The notes below the pieces were generated by a model that saw nothing but the letters and a program-made list of their open reading frames with translations, was not told the DNA's origin and searched no databases. Positions 1 through 9,382 of a DNA stretch of 64,000 bases are shown in pieces. A program made the translations under genes and the position numbers. The DNA is from Bradyrhizobium iriomotense (GTDB lineage: Bacteria > Pseudomonadota > Alphaproteobacteria > Rhizobiales > Xanthobacteraceae), in NCBI RefSeq assembly GCF_018130765.1, contig NZ_JAFCJZ010000018.1, forward strand, positions 1 through 64,000, given 5' to 3'. Position 1 is the stretch's first letter; the number at the start of each line of letters is the position of its first letter.

Positions 1-1511
1 GCGCTGGCGTTCTGCTGGCCGACCTTGTCGAGCTGCTGGATCGCCTGGTTGATCTGCGCCGAACCGACGTCCTGCTCGCGGCAGGCCGCCGTGATTTCCT
101 CGACCAGCTCCGCGGTCTTCTTGATGTCAGGAACGAGCTTGGCGAGCATGGCGCCGGCCTCCTGCGCCACCTTGACGGTGTCGGCTGAGAGCGTGCCGAT
201 CTCGGCCGCAGCCGCCTGGCTGCGCTCGGCCAGCTTGCGCACTTCGGACGCGACGACCGCAAAGCCCTTGCCGTGCTCGCCGGCGCGCGCGGCCTCGACT
301 GCCGCGTTGAGCGCGAGCAAATCGGTCTGGCGCGCGATCTCCTGCACGATCGTGATCTTCTCGGCGATGGTCTGCATCGCATTCACGGCGCGTCCGACGG
401 CTGCGCCGCTGGCCTCGGCGTCCTTCGCGGACTGTGCGGCGATCTTCTCGGTCTGGTTGGCGTTGTCGGCGTTCTGCTTCACGTTGGAGGCCATCTCCTC
501 CATCGAGGACGAGGCCTCCTCGGCGGACGAGGCCTGCTCGGTCGCGCCTTGCGAGAGCTGCTCGGCGCTGGCGGAGAGCTCTTGGCTGCCGGCCGAGACG
601 TTCTGCGCTGCGGTCAGCGCTTCCGACACGATCTGGCGGAGCTTCTCAACCATGCGCTCGAGCGCGAGGCCCAGCGTGTCCTTGTCCGACAGCGGCTTGG
701 CTTCGACCGTCAGATTGCCCTGCGCGATCTCGTTGGCGACCGCTGCGGTGGCATTCAGGTTCACCGTCATCGCATTCAGCGACTTGATGAGGTCGCCGAG
801 CTCGTCGTTGCTCACGACGTCGATCTTCCGACTGAGGTCGCCAATAGCGACGGCATCGGCGAGGTCAACGGCGCGCGACAGCGCGCGACTGATGTTCAGC
901 GCAATCCAGGTGGCGGCAGCGACGGCAATCAGCAGGGATGCGAGCACCAGGCTCATCAGCACGATCACCGCGCGGTTTCCCTCGATCCTGGCGGCCTCGC
1001 TCTCTTCGGCCATCTGCTTCTTGACATAGTTGATGTATTCGCTCGCCGCTTCGAGTGCCGGTGTCGAGGCCTTCACGCCATCGATCATCGAGCGCTCGGC
1101 GGCCTTGGCCTTGTCCTGCTTCGCCAGCTTGAGCGTTTGATCCTGCACCACGCTCCAACTGGAGTAGGCGGCCGCGAACACATCGATCATCTTCTTGCCG
1201 TTCTCGCTCGCGCCCTTGTAGGCCTCGTCCTTGGTCCTCATCGCGCGTTCCCGCAATTGAGCGATCTGGCCGATGAACTTGTCCTGGTCGGCATCAGGCG
1301 CCAGAATGGCGTTCTTTTCGGCGCGGACCTGAAGCAGGACACTTTCCTGAAGCTCTGCCACCTTCGCCAACCGACCAGCCCGTGCGGACAGGTGTTCGGT
1401 CGTACCTACCATCTCATTCAATTTGAGATAGGCGACACCACCGGCGATCATGGAAAGCAGGATGACGACGCCGAAGGCGCTCGCAAGCTTGGCTTTGACA
1501 GTGAATCTCAT
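1..1511 (-). CDS. Methyl-accepting chemotaxis protein, C-terminus cut by window edge
   Basis: Transmembrane chemoreceptor that passes ligand signals through CheW to CheA. The ATG is at 1511 and the frame stays open to base 1, so the extreme C-terminus is missing. It starts with an N-terminal membrane helix, then a sensory helical bundle, a second membrane helix, HAMP, and the signalling hairpin including the conserved tip ([19 protein letters not shown] on the minus strand, around 250-330). Its signalling half is almost base-for-base the same as the second receptor at 2132-3829, while the sensory halves differ. It is the last visible gene of the chemotaxis operon. Ligand unknown. Confidence 0.93.
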   Translation of the reverse strand, partial: MRFTVKAKLASAFGVVILLSMIAGGVAYLKLNEMVGTTEHLSARAGRLAKVAELQESVLLQVRAEKNAILAPDADQDKFIGQIAQLRERAMRTKDEAYKGASENGKKMIDVFAAAYSSWSVVQDQTLKLAKQDKAKAAERSMIDGVKASTPALEAASEYINYVKKQMAEESEAARIEGNRAVIVLMSLVLASLLIAVAAATWIALNISRALSRAVDLADAVAIGDLSRKIDVVSNDELGDLIKSLNAMTVNLNATAAVANEIAQGNLTVEAKPLSDKDTLGLALERMVEKLRQIVSEALTAAQNVSAGSQELSASAEQLSQGATEQASSAEEASSSMEEMASNVKQNADNANQTEKIAAQSAKDAEASGAAVGRAVNAMQTIAEKITIVQEIARQTDLLALNAAVEAARAGEHGKGFAVVASEVRKLAERSQAAAAEIGTLSADTVKVAQEAGAMLAKLVPDIKKTAELVEEITAACREQDVGSAQINQAIQQLDKVGQQNAS

Positions 1512-1577
1512 GTCAGTCTCATTTGGTTCGAATTGGGGTTGGTGTGCGCACGCTCAACCACGCATACTTTTGCAAAC

Positions 1578-2066
1578 TCAGGCGGCACGGGATGCATCCG
1601 CGGCCGCATCGCGTCCTTCCGGAATCCTGTCATTCGCCATCAGCTTGGCGAGGTCGAAGATGACGACGAACTTTTCGCCCTTGCGACCGATGCCGGCGGC
1701 GTAGTCGGACTGCCACGTCCCACCGACCTCGGGGATCGGCTCGATCGCCTGCTCGTCAATGTCGGTAACCTCGAACACGCAGTCGGCGACGAAGCCGACA
1801 CCGACCAGGCGGTCCTTCATCGGCACGTCGAGGATGATGATGCGGGTCGCCTCGGTCGCCGCGACGCTGGGCAGACCGAGCTTGGTCCGGAGGTCGACGA
1901 TCGGATAGCCGCTGCCGCGCACGTCGATCATACCGAGCAGGAAATTCGGCGCGTGCGGCAGCCGCGAGATCGGCCGCATGTCCAGGATTTCGCGGACGTT
2001 GCGGATGCTGATGCCGAACGTCTCGCCGGCGAGCCCGAGCGTCAGATATTGCGAGGTTGCGGCCAT
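1578..2066 (-). CDS. cheW: Chemotaxis coupling protein CheW
   Basis: Adaptor of 162 residues linking receptors to the CheA kinase. It is a single CheW SH3-like domain beginning SQYLTLGLAGETFGI and containing the conserved VREIL, PNFLLGMIDVRG and PIVDLRTKLG segments. I chose the ATG at 2066 because the family begins here; an in-frame upstream ATG at 2105 would add 13 unconserved residues and reach into the terminator-like hairpin. It lies between the two receptor genes. A second CheW at 3867-4331 is clearly different in sequence, so the two may serve different receptors. Confidence 0.93.
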   Translation of the reverse strand: MAATSQYLTLGLAGETFGISIRNVREILDMRPISRLPHAPNFLLGMIDVRGSGYPIVDLRTKLGLPSVAATEATRIIILDVPMKDRLVGVGFVADCVFEVTDIDEQAIEPIPEVGGTWQSDYAAGIGRKGEKFVVIFDLAKLMANDRIPEGRDAAADASRAA

Positions 2067-2104
2067 GATGCAGTCCAGGGGTCCGAAGGTTCTAAAAACG
2101 GGCA

Positions 2105-2126
2105 CGGTCCGGCGTGAGCCGGACCG
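2105..2126 (-). terminator. Hairpin just after the full-length MCP gene
   Basis: A perfect 9-bp stem with a GTGA loop (GGTCCGGC / GCCGGACC plus one closing pair) starts 5 bases after the receptor stop codon. On the minus strand it is followed by TGCCCG and a run of five T at about 2095-2099. This resembles a weak intrinsic terminator and may lower expression of the downstream cheW and receptor. Confidence 0.55.
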
Positions 2127-2131
2127 GTTGA

Positions 2132-3829
2132 TCAGCGTTGGAATTCGGCGTCGCGGTCGTCTTCGCCGTCATGCATGTCGAACGCGAAGCCGCCGCCCCC
2201 GGCGACCTTCATCGCACGTGCCGGCTTGCGGACGGGCACGGGTTTCTTTGCGCCGCGATCTGCTGCCGCCATGTGCGCCGCCTTGGCGCGAAGCTGGGTG
2301 ACGGCGCGATCGATCGGCGCGGATGCGGCGCTCTCGCTGCGTCCGGCATGCTCGATCCGGAAGAACGAGATGGTCGACTGAAGCTGCTCGGCCTGCGAAG
2401 CGAGCTCCTCCGAGGTCGAGGACACCTGCTCGGACGCGCTGGCGTTCTGCTGGCCGACCTTGTCGAGCTGCTGGATCGCCTGGTTGATCTGCGCCGAACC
2501 GACGTCCTGCTCGCGGCAGGCCGCGGTAATTTCCTGGACCAGTGCGGCGGTCTTCTTGATGTCGGGCACGAGCTTAGACAGCATGTGGCCTGCTTCCTGC
2601 GCGACCTTCACGCTTTCCGTCGACAGCGTGCCGATGTCGGCAGCGGCGGCCTGGCTGCGCTCGGCGAGCTTGCGCACTTCGGAAGCAACCACCGCAAATC
2701 CCTTGCCGTGCTCGCCGGCGCGCGCGGCCTCGACCGCCGCGTTGAGCGCGAGCAGGTCGGTCTGGCGGGCGATTTCCTGCACGATGGTGATCTTCTCGGC
2801 GATGGTCTGCATCGCCTCGACGGCGCGGCCGACGGCGACGCCGCTGGCCTCGGCGTCCCTGGCCGACTGTGCCGCGATCTTCTCGGTCTGGTTGGCGTTG
2901 TCCGCGTTCTGCTTCACGTTCGAAGCCATCTCCTCCATCGAGGAGGAGGCTTCCTCGGCCGACGAGGCCTGCTCGGTCGCGCCCTGCGAGAGCTGCTCGG
3001 CGCTGGCGGACAGCTCCTGGCTGCCGGCGGAGACATTTTGCGCCGCGGTCAGGGCTTCCTCGACGACCTGGCGAAGCCTTTCGACCATCGTGTTCAGCGA
3101 TTTGGTGAGATCGCCGATCTCATCGTTGCTGGCGGAAGGAATGGTTCGATTGAGGTCACCGGCAGCTACCGCACCGGCGAGGCCGACCGCGCGGCCGAGC
3201 GAGCGGCTGATCGAAATCGAGATCCACAAGGCCGCGGCGATCGCAACCATCAGGGAGACGCCGAGCAGCGTCATCAGCATGAACTGTGCCTGATGCCCCT
3301 CCTCCTTCGACTGGATGGCCTGCTCGGTCATCTGCTTCTTGGTGTTCTCGACGTAGGCGCTCATCGACTCCAGGGCGTCGGCAACGACCTTGCGACCGTC
3401 GTTCATCGAGCGTTCGGTTGCTTTTGCCTTGTCGGTCTTTGCCAACCGGATCGTCTCTTCCTGGTAGGCATTCATCTTGGCGTAGGTGCCGGCGAAGGCG
3501 TCGAGCAGCTTCCTGCCGGCTTCGCTCGCCAGCGCGTAGACTTCATCCCGGGTCTTCATCGCCTGCTCCCGACGCTTGGCAGCGTCGGCGGCGAACTGTT
3601 CAGCATCGGCTTCGCTCGCCAGAATGGCATTCTTCTCTGCCCGGAGCTGAAGCAGGATATCCTTCTCGATCTGGGTGGCCTTTTCCATGCGCTTGGCGCG
3701 CAGGACCATGCTGTCGGCCGTCGCCATCATGTCGCCGAGCTTCATGTAAGCGACGCCGCCTGCGACCATGGACAGGACGATGACCAGGCCGAATGCGCTG
3801 GCCAGCTTCGCTTTGACCGTAAATCTCAT
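2132..3829 (-). CDS. Methyl-accepting chemotaxis protein
   Basis: Complete chemoreceptor of 565 residues. A membrane helix covers about residues 11-30, followed by a roughly 150-residue periplasmic four-helix-bundle sensor and a second helix near 183-205. HAMP follows to about 260, then methylation helices and the signalling tip ([19 protein letters not shown], near 355-375). The C-terminal tail is basic and has no NWETF-type CheR-binding pentapeptide. It lies 37 bases after cheW in the same operon. The signalling half is nearly identical to the receptor at 1-1511, pointing to tandem duplication or gene conversion. Confidence 0.96.
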   Translation of the reverse strand: MRFTVKAKLASAFGLVIVLSMVAGGVAYMKLGDMMATADSMVLRAKRMEKATQIEKDILLQLRAEKNAILASEADAEQFAADAAKRREQAMKTRDEVYALASEAGRKLLDAFAGTYAKMNAYQEETIRLAKTDKAKATERSMNDGRKVVADALESMSAYVENTKKQMTEQAIQSKEEGHQAQFMLMTLLGVSLMVAIAAALWISISISRSLGRAVGLAGAVAAGDLNRTIPSASNDEIGDLTKSLNTMVERLRQVVEEALTAAQNVSAGSQELSASAEQLSQGATEQASSAEEASSSMEEMASNVKQNADNANQTEKIAAQSARDAEASGVAVGRAVEAMQTIAEKITIVQEIARQTDLLALNAAVEAARAGEHGKGFAVVASEVRKLAERSQAAAADIGTLSTESVKVAQEAGHMLSKLVPDIKKTAALVQEITAACREQDVGSAQINQAIQQLDKVGQQNASASEQVSSTSEELASQAEQLQSTISFFRIEHAGRSESAASAPIDRAVTQLRAKAAHMAAADRGAKKPVPVRKPARAMKVAGGGGFAFDMHDGEDDRDAEFQR

Positions 3830-3866
3830 CTTCAGCCCCTACCCCAGTCTCGCCCGAGACCTCGTT

Positions 3867-4331
3867 TCAATTCAGGATGCGTTCCATGTTGGGAACGATG
3901 ACGAACTCTTCGCGCCATTTAGCGATGAAGCGAATGAACTCCGGCTTCCAGTGCATGCCGACGCGCGGCGTCTGCTGAACGTCGGTCCGCGATATCTCCG
4001 TGACCTCGTAGACCTTGTCCGCGGTCACTCCGACCAGCACCGGCTCGCCGTCGAGATTGAGCTCGATGACGACGACGCGCGTATCGGCCGAGTTGTCGAG
4101 CTGCGGCATACCGAAGCGGATGCGCAAATCCGCGAGCGGAATGACGTTGCCGCGCACGTTGATCACGCTGGGAACGAAAGCCCGCGCGCCGGCGACCTTG
4201 GTCACCGGCACGGGATCGATGATCTCGCGCACGAGGCCGGCGTCGAGCGCGAACTTCTCCTCGCCGAGGCCGATCATCACGACCTGCATCGCGCCTGTCT
4301 GATGCTCTGCGACCAAGCTATCGTTCATCAC
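3867..4331 (-). CDS. cheW: Chemotaxis coupling protein CheW
   Basis: CheW adaptor of 154 residues, a single SH3-like fold with the segments QVVMIGLGEEKFALDAGLV, PSVINVRGNVIPLADLR and GVTADKVYEV. Its start overlaps the cheA stop in an ATGA (4328-4331), so the two are probably translationally coupled and made in matched amounts. This is the CheW most directly tied to CheA; the second copy at 1578-2066 sits between the receptors. Confidence 0.95.
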   Translation of the reverse strand: MMNDSLVAEHQTGAMQVVMIGLGEEKFALDAGLVREIIDPVPVTKVAGARAFVPSVINVRGNVIPLADLRIRFGMPQLDNSADTRVVVIELNLDGEPVLVGVTADKVYEVTEISRTDVQQTPRVGMHWKPEFIRFIAKWREEFVIVPNMERILN

Positions 4332-6394
4332 GCCGCCTCGCTGATATGCTGCTTCTCGACCTTCGACTGCGCCAGCGTGACGAGCTGGGCGACGTCGAGG
4401 ATCAGCGCCGCCGTGCCGTCACCGAGAATCGTCGCGCCGGAGAAGATCGTGACGTCGGAATGCAGTTTGGAGAGCGACTTGATCACGGTCTGGTGGTTGC
4501 CGATGATCTGGTCGGCGACGAGGCCGACGCGGGTCTCGCCGGTCGAGATGATGATCGTCTTCTGGTGCTTGTCGGGCGAACCGGAGGCCGTCAGAAGCTC
4601 GCGCAGGCGCAGGAACGGCACGAGGTTGCCGCGTACGTTGAGGAAGTTGCGGCCGCGCGAGCGCTCGTCCTCGGCCGTCAGCTCGACGCATTCCTCCACC
4701 GCTGACAGCGGGATGATGTACCGGCCTTCGCCGACGCGGATCAGGAGGCCTTCGATGATCGCAAGCGTCAGCGGCAGACGCAGCGTCACCGTGGTGCCCT
4801 GGCCCGGCCTAGTCGACAGGTCGATCGAGCCACGCATGTTCTCGATGGTGCGCTTGACCACGTCCATGCCGACGCCCCGGCCCGACAGCGCCGAGATGGT
4901 CTGCGCGGTCGAGAAGCCCGGGTGGAACAGGAACTGGTGGATTTCGTGGTCGGTGAGCACGGCGCCGGCCGCGATCAGCCCCTGCTCTTCCGCCTTGGCA
5001 CGAATGCGCGCGGTGTTGAGGCCACCGCCATTGTCCTTCACGGTGACGAGCACCTGCGCCCCGGAGTGAACGGCGGCCAGCTCGATCCGGCCCTGCTCGG
5101 TCTTGCCGTTGGCAGCGCGCGTTGCGGTGTCCTCGATGCCGTGGTCGATGGCGTTGCGGATCAGATGGACCAAGGGATCCGCCAGGCACTCGATCATGGT
5201 CTTGTCGAGCTCGGTATCCTCACCCGAGGTGACGAATTCGACCGGCTTCGACAGATCGCGCGACAGATCGTGCACCAGGCGGCGGAAGCGACCGAACAGC
5301 GAGCCGATCGGCACCATGCGGGCACCCATCGTGGTGTCGCGCAAAGAGGACGCGAGGCGCTCGATCTCCTCGGCGATCATCTTGATCGAGAGATCGGAGC
5401 CGGAGGCGGCGAGTTGGCTGAGCCGCGCCTGGGCAATGACAAGCTCGCCGACCCGGTCCATCAGTTCGTCGAGGCGCTCGGCCTGGACGCGAACGGTGGC
5501 GATGCCGCGCTCTTCGCGCTTGGTCTCGGCCTTCGGCTCCGGCTTGGCTTCGGATTTCAGCTCCGCCTTCGCGACAGGCTGCTCGGCGACCGGCGCGACA
5601 ACAGCCTCCACCACCGGCTCGGCCGCAGGCACCGGCTCCTCGTCGAGCAGCTGGAACAGCGGCGCCGGGGCAGGCGCTTCGACCCGCGCGAGCGGCGCGA
5701 GCGTCAGCTTCATCTCGTCCGAGACGAACATGAAGACGTCGTCGATCGCGTCCTTGTCGCAGGCCGCGTGCAGCTTGACGTCCCACTTCAGGTAGCAGTC
5801 TTCCGGTTCCATCTCGTCGAGGAACGGAATGCCGTCAGTGACCGGCACGACGAAGCAGGGGCCGAGCTTGCAGAGATCTTCCAGCAGATCGAGCGGATTG
5901 GAGCCGTTGCGCAGGATGTGCGATTCGAATTCCAGATAAAGGTGCCAGCCGGCCTGCTTGCTCTCGGCTGGCGCCAGCGGCGGCGCTTCCACGATCGCGG
6001 CGACTGGAGCTGCGGGCTGGTCCGCCGACACGAAACGCCTGAGGTCGTCGAGGATGGCTTCGCCGATGATGTCGTCGGTCGACTGGGGATCCTCGATTAG
6101 CGCGCGGATGTAATCCTTGGCGGCGAGCGCGACCGAGATCAGCTCCTGCGTCGGCTTGATCTCGCCCTTGCGGACGCGATCGAAGGCGGTCTCGAATTCG
6201 TGGGTGAAGGAGGCGACCTTGTCGAAGCCGAACATGGCGCCCGAACCCTTGATCGTATGCAGGGCGCGGAAGGCGGAATCGACCAGCTCGCGGTCGTCGG
6301 GACGCTGGCCGAGATCGAGCAGGGCCCCTTCCAGGACCTCGAACAGCTCGCTGGCTTCCTGGCGGAAGACCTCGGTCGGGTCCATCGCGCTCAT
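4328..6394 (-). CDS. cheA: Chemotaxis histidine kinase CheA
   Basis: Cytoplasmic receptor-coupled kinase of 688 residues that phosphorylates CheY. The N-terminal Hpt domain carries the phospho-accepting His at residue 46 (RALHTIKGSGAMFG). A P2-like region spans about 145-235, then an acidic Ala/Glu/Pro linker, the dimerisation domain from about 300, and the ATP-binding domain with HLIRNAIDHGIE, DNGGGL and GRGVGMDVV. A C-terminal CheW-like regulatory domain spans about 540-680. The start overlaps the cheY stop by 4 bases (ATGA) and the stop overlaps the cheW start in the same way. All catalytic boxes look intact. Confidence 0.97.
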   Translation of the reverse strand: MSAMDPTEVFRQEASELFEVLEGALLDLGQRPDDRELVDSAFRALHTIKGSGAMFGFDKVASFTHEFETAFDRVRKGEIKPTQELISVALAAKDYIRALIEDPQSTDDIIGEAILDDLRRFVSADQPAAPVAAIVEAPPLAPAESKQAGWHLYLEFESHILRNGSNPLDLLEDLCKLGPCFVVPVTDGIPFLDEMEPEDCYLKWDVKLHAACDKDAIDDVFMFVSDEMKLTLAPLARVEAPAPAPLFQLLDEEPVPAAEPVVEAVVAPVAEQPVAKAELKSEAKPEPKAETKREERGIATVRVQAERLDELMDRVGELVIAQARLSQLAASGSDLSIKMIAEEIERLASSLRDTTMGARMVPIGSLFGRFRRLVHDLSRDLSKPVEFVTSGEDTELDKTMIECLADPLVHLIRNAIDHGIEDTATRAANGKTEQGRIELAAVHSGAQVLVTVKDNGGGLNTARIRAKAEEQGLIAAGAVLTDHEIHQFLFHPGFSTAQTISALSGRGVGMDVVKRTIENMRGSIDLSTRPGQGTTVTLRLPLTLAIIEGLLIRVGEGRYIIPLSAVEECVELTAEDERSRGRNFLNVRGNLVPFLRLRELLTASGSPDKHQKTIIISTGETRVGLVADQIIGNHQTVIKSLSKLHSDVTIFSGATILGDGTAALILDVAQLVTLAQSKVEKQHISEAA

Positions 6395-6756
6395 GCGCGC
6401 ACCAGCTTGCCGACGACGGCGAGCAACTGCTCCGGCTTGAATGGCTTCGTGATCCAGCCGGTAGCGCCGGCGCTCTTGGCTTCCTGCTTCACCGCATCGT
6501 TGGATTCGGTGGTCAGGAACACGATGGGCATACCGACCGCGCTTGGCAGCTTGCGCAGCGCCCGGATCAGCTCCAGCCCGTTCATAACGGGCATGTTGAG
6601 GTCGGTGATGACGAGGTCGAGCTTGCCGGCCTGGGCCTTGGCGAGCCCTTGCGCGCCGTCACCGGCCTCGATCACGTTGTGACCGGCCGGCTCGAGCACG
6701 ACCTTGATCATCTGCCGGATACTGGGAGAATCGTCGACCGTGAGAATCGTGGCCAT
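6391..6756 (-). CDS. cheY: Chemotaxis response regulator CheY
   Basis: Stand-alone receiver domain of 121 residues with no output domain. It has the acidic pair in TVDDSPSIRQ, the phospho-accepting Asp in LVITDLNMP (about residue 53), the Thr in FLTTES and the Lys in WITKPFKPEQ. It is the likely CheA target that acts at the flagellar motor or as a phosphate sink. The ATG overlaps the stop of the STAS gene by one base (TAATG) and its own stop overlaps cheA. Confidence 0.95.
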   Translation of the reverse strand: MATILTVDDSPSIRQMIKVVLEPAGHNVIEAGDGAQGLAKAQAGKLDLVITDLNMPVMNGLELIRALRKLPSAVGMPIVFLTTESNDAVKQEAKSAGATGWITKPFKPEQLLAVVGKLVRA

Positions 6757-7079
6757 TAGGTGCCATCTTTCTTTTGCGGGAAATGCTGATCGATCATCGC
6801 ATCACTGGCGAAGCCGGCGCGGCGAAGGGTGTTGCGCAGAGACTGGGAGAATGAGGTGAGCACCACCGGGCGGCCCTGGGCCTCGCCCGTCTTGGCGGTC
6901 GAGAGCAGAAGCTGGATCGAGGTCACGTCAGCCTTGTCGACGCTGGAACAATCGATCTCAATCCGGTCCTGCCGGCCGAAAGCCTCGCGGATCAGGTCAT
7001 AGACACTGCGGATCGCAGCGATACTGCAGTCTGCAGGCAGCCGTAGGGACCACTTCGGCTCAGTGACATCAGACGACAT
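6756..7079 (-). CDS. STAS-domain protein at head of che operon
   Basis: Small soluble protein of 107 residues with a STAS-like fold (anti-sigma-factor-antagonist type): a beta strand near WSLRLPADCSI, then IEIDCSSVDKADVTSIQLLLSTAK, where the conserved Ser of STAS antagonists would lie, and a C-terminal half with VVLTSFSQSLRNTLRRAGF. It is the first gene of the chemotaxis operon and is coupled to cheY through TAATG. STAS proteins at the head of che clusters are known, but their role is poorly defined; here it may set CheA or CheY activity. Function inferred. Confidence 0.8.
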   Translation of the reverse strand: MSSDVTEPKWSLRLPADCSIAAIRSVYDLIREAFGRQDRIEIDCSSVDKADVTSIQLLLSTAKTGEAQGRPVVLTSFSQSLRNTLRRAGFASDAMIDQHFPQKKDGT

Positions 7080-7366
7080 TCGTCCCCCAAAATTTCCGGG
7101 GACTCACTGCACGCATGGCGCGAATCCCGCGCGCCGACTATTCGGTATGGAGAGTGTGCAAACCCCTAATGGATACCTCCGTACAACTACGGGTCACAAT
7201 TCGAAGAACTTCGCGCGTGCACGCAGGCGTGCATGGCTCGCTCAAATCTCATGCGCCGCGCGCAGTCAGGAGGCAGCTTGCCGCCGGTGAAACGTTTGCT
7301 TCGCGTTAAATCGCAAAGGCTAGTTGTTGAGGTCACGCCTCGCCATCCGAACAAGTCCGGCCGCCG
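7080..7366. other. Divergent control region between che operon and HD-GYP gene
   Basis: 287 bases that must hold the promoters of the minus-strand chemotaxis operon and the plus-strand HD-GYP regulator. Two compact inverted repeats lie in it: CGAAG-AA-CTTCG at 7202-7213 and TGCACGC-AG-GCGTGCA at 7218-7233. They are candidate operators or short hairpins. I see no convincing sigma-70 or sigma-54 promoter and no gene. Confidence 0.4.
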
Positions 7367-8506
7367 ATGCTGACCCAAGCGCTTCTGGTTGACGACAGCC
7401 GCTCCGTCCTCAACTTCCTGAAACGGCACATCGAGGCCGAAGGTCTGGTCGAGGCCACCACTTTCCTCGATCCCTTGGAAGCGCTGGCGTGCGCGCGCGA
7501 GCGCGCCTTCGACCTCGTGCTGGTCGATTACGAGATGCCGCACATGGACGGCATCAGCTTCATCCGCACGCTCCGCGCTCTTCCCGGGTGCGCCGACATC
7601 CCGATCGCGATGATCACGTCCCGGCAGACCGACGACGTGAAGATGGAAGCGCTGCAGGCGGGTGCAACCGATTTCCTGCCTAAGGCGCCGCAGAGCGTCG
7701 AGATGACAGTGCGCCTGCGGAATTTGATTCAACCTGGTGCAGCCGTGCGCAAGCTCAACGATCGCGCCGCGCATCTGGCCAGCGAAGTCGCGGCCGCGAC
7801 ACGAAAGCTCGGCGAACGCGAGGAGGAGATCATCCTGCGGCTCGCGCTCGCGGTCGAATACCGCGACAACGACACCGGCGAGCATACGCTGCGGGTCGCC
7901 CGCTACAGCCGCATCATCGCCGAGCAGCTCGGCCTCTCGGCCCGGCTCTGCCGCGACATCTATCTCGCCGCGCCTCTGCACGACGTCGGCAAGGTCGCCA
8001 TTCCCGACAACATCCTGCTCAAGCCCGGCAAGCTGACCGACGAGGAGATGGCGGTGATCCGCACCCATGCCAGAATCGGCGAACGGATCCTGGCGGACTC
8101 CAGCTGCGAACTGATCCAGCTCGGCGCGCAAATTGCCGCTGGCCATCACGAACGCTGGGACGGCGCGGGCTATCCCAACGGCCTCAAGGCGGACGAGATC
8201 CCGGTTGCCGCGCGCGTGGTCGCGGTCGCCGACGTGTTCGACGCGCTGACGACGCGGCGACCGTACAAAGAGCCGATGCCGCTCGAGATGGCGCGCAATT
8301 ACCTGATCGAGAACGCGGAACGGCAATTCGATCCCACCTGCGTCGAGGCGTTTCTGTCGCGCTGGGAGGAGGTCGTGGCCATCGCTGCCGGGCAGCAGGC
8401 GACGCCGTTTCAGAAGACCGAGGCCACGCTCGCTCCCTATATAGAGAGTGCGGTGGAATGCCGTTCGGCCGGGGACCGATCACCCGGGGCCGCGTCGGCC
8501 ACCTGA
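7367..8506 (+). CDS. Response regulator with HD-GYP phosphodiesterase domain
   Basis: Two-domain regulator of 379 residues. The receiver domain (1-115) has D9/D10, the phospho-accepting D54 (LVDYEMP) and K106. A helical linker leads to an HD-GYP domain (about 155-350) with H205-D206 (LHDVGKVAIPD), H260-H261-E262 and the G-Y-P triplet at 268-270. The metal-binding and signature residues look complete, so it should hydrolyse cyclic di-GMP when phosphorylated. It is transcribed away from the chemotaxis operon, which suggests a link between chemotaxis signalling and cyclic di-GMP. The partner kinase is not evident. Confidence 0.93.
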   Translation: MLTQALLVDDSRSVLNFLKRHIEAEGLVEATTFLDPLEALACARERAFDLVLVDYEMPHMDGISFIRTLRALPGCADIPIAMITSRQTDDVKMEALQAGATDFLPKAPQSVEMTVRLRNLIQPGAAVRKLNDRAAHLASEVAAATRKLGEREEEIILRLALAVEYRDNDTGEHTLRVARYSRIIAEQLGLSARLCRDIYLAAPLHDVGKVAIPDNILLKPGKLTDEEMAVIRTHARIGERILADSSCELIQLGAQIAAGHHERWDGAGYPNGLKADEIPVAARVVAVADVFDALTTRRPYKEPMPLEMARNYLIENAERQFDPTCVEAFLSRWEEVVAIAAGQQATPFQKTEATLAPYIESAVECRSAGDRSPGAASAT

Positions 8507-8694
8507 CATTATCCATTCGGCCAACAGCTTGTCGCGGCTCTGTTTTCTCCGGTCGCCGGGTTGAACCTGTTCCTGCTAAAGTGGCACCAAGAATAAAGAG
8601 TGATTCTGGTCACACTTGCCTGGGCGCGCCGCTGCTAAGCATCGGGCCAGGACGGAGACCGGCAATACATCGGTCGAATTGGATGAGAATTCCC

Positions 8695-9363
8695 ATGAGA
8701 AGCCTGATCGGCGCCGCTATCGGCGCGTTCTGTGTTGCGGCCCCCGCCTTGGCGGAGACCCCGGCTGCGATCGTCGAGGATGTCCAGGGCAAGGTCGACG
8801 GCATCGCGTTCATGGACTATGTGGCGCCGGGCAAGATCATCAAGCTCGGGCCCAAGGCGAGCATCACCCTCAGCTACCTCAAGTCCTGCCAGCGCGAGAC
8901 CATCAGCGAAGGCGTCGTGCTGGTCGGCGCCGAGCAGAGCACCGTGCAGCTCGGCGAGGTCAAGCGGGAAAAGGTGCCCTGCGACACCAATGCGGCAAAG
9001 CTGTCCGAGCGCGAGGCCAACCAGAGCGCCGCGACCACCTTCCGCACGATGCGCTCGGATGGCAAGGCCGCCCCGGCCAAGCTGCCGACGCTCTACGGCA
9101 CAGCCCCGCTGGTGCAGGCCAAGATCGGAAGCACGCTCGTAATCGAGCGCACCGACGGCAAGGAACCCACGATCACCGTGCCGCTGAAGAACGAGGTCAT
9201 GATCGGCGGCAAGTTCTATGACTTCGCCAAGGCCGGGAAGTCGCTGACCCCGGGCGGCAGCTATCTCGCCATTCTCGGCGCCAAGCGCTACGCCTTCCAG
9301 GTCGACGCCAGCGCCACGTCGTCGCCGACGCCCATCGTCGGCCGCCTGCTGCGGCTCGAATAG
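8695..9363 (+). CDS. Exported FecR-like protein of unknown function
   Basis: About 222 residues with a clear signal peptide (MRSLIGAAIGAFCVAAPALA, cleavage after ALA). The mature part starts with an 80-residue beta-rich stretch similar to FecR-type domains (VEDVQGKVDG, GKIIKLGPKASITL). A second beta-rich half follows after a low-complexity linker. I chose the ATG at 8695, which gives a clean signal peptide; the in-frame ATG at 8683 would add four residues. It lies 19 bases before the CHASE2 cyclase, so the pair is probably one operon and this protein may be the periplasmic partner of the cyclase sensor. Function inferred from position. Confidence 0.7.
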   Translation: MRSLIGAAIGAFCVAAPALAETPAAIVEDVQGKVDGIAFMDYVAPGKIIKLGPKASITLSYLKSCQRETISEGVVLVGAEQSTVQLGEVKREKVPCDTNAAKLSEREANQSAATTFRTMRSDGKAAPAKLPTLYGTAPLVQAKIGSTLVIERTDGKEPTITVPLKNEVMIGGKFYDFAKAGKSLTPGGSYLAILGAKRYAFQVDASATSSPTPIVGRLLRLE

Positions 9364-9382
9364 GCGGCTCCGCGACGACGCG

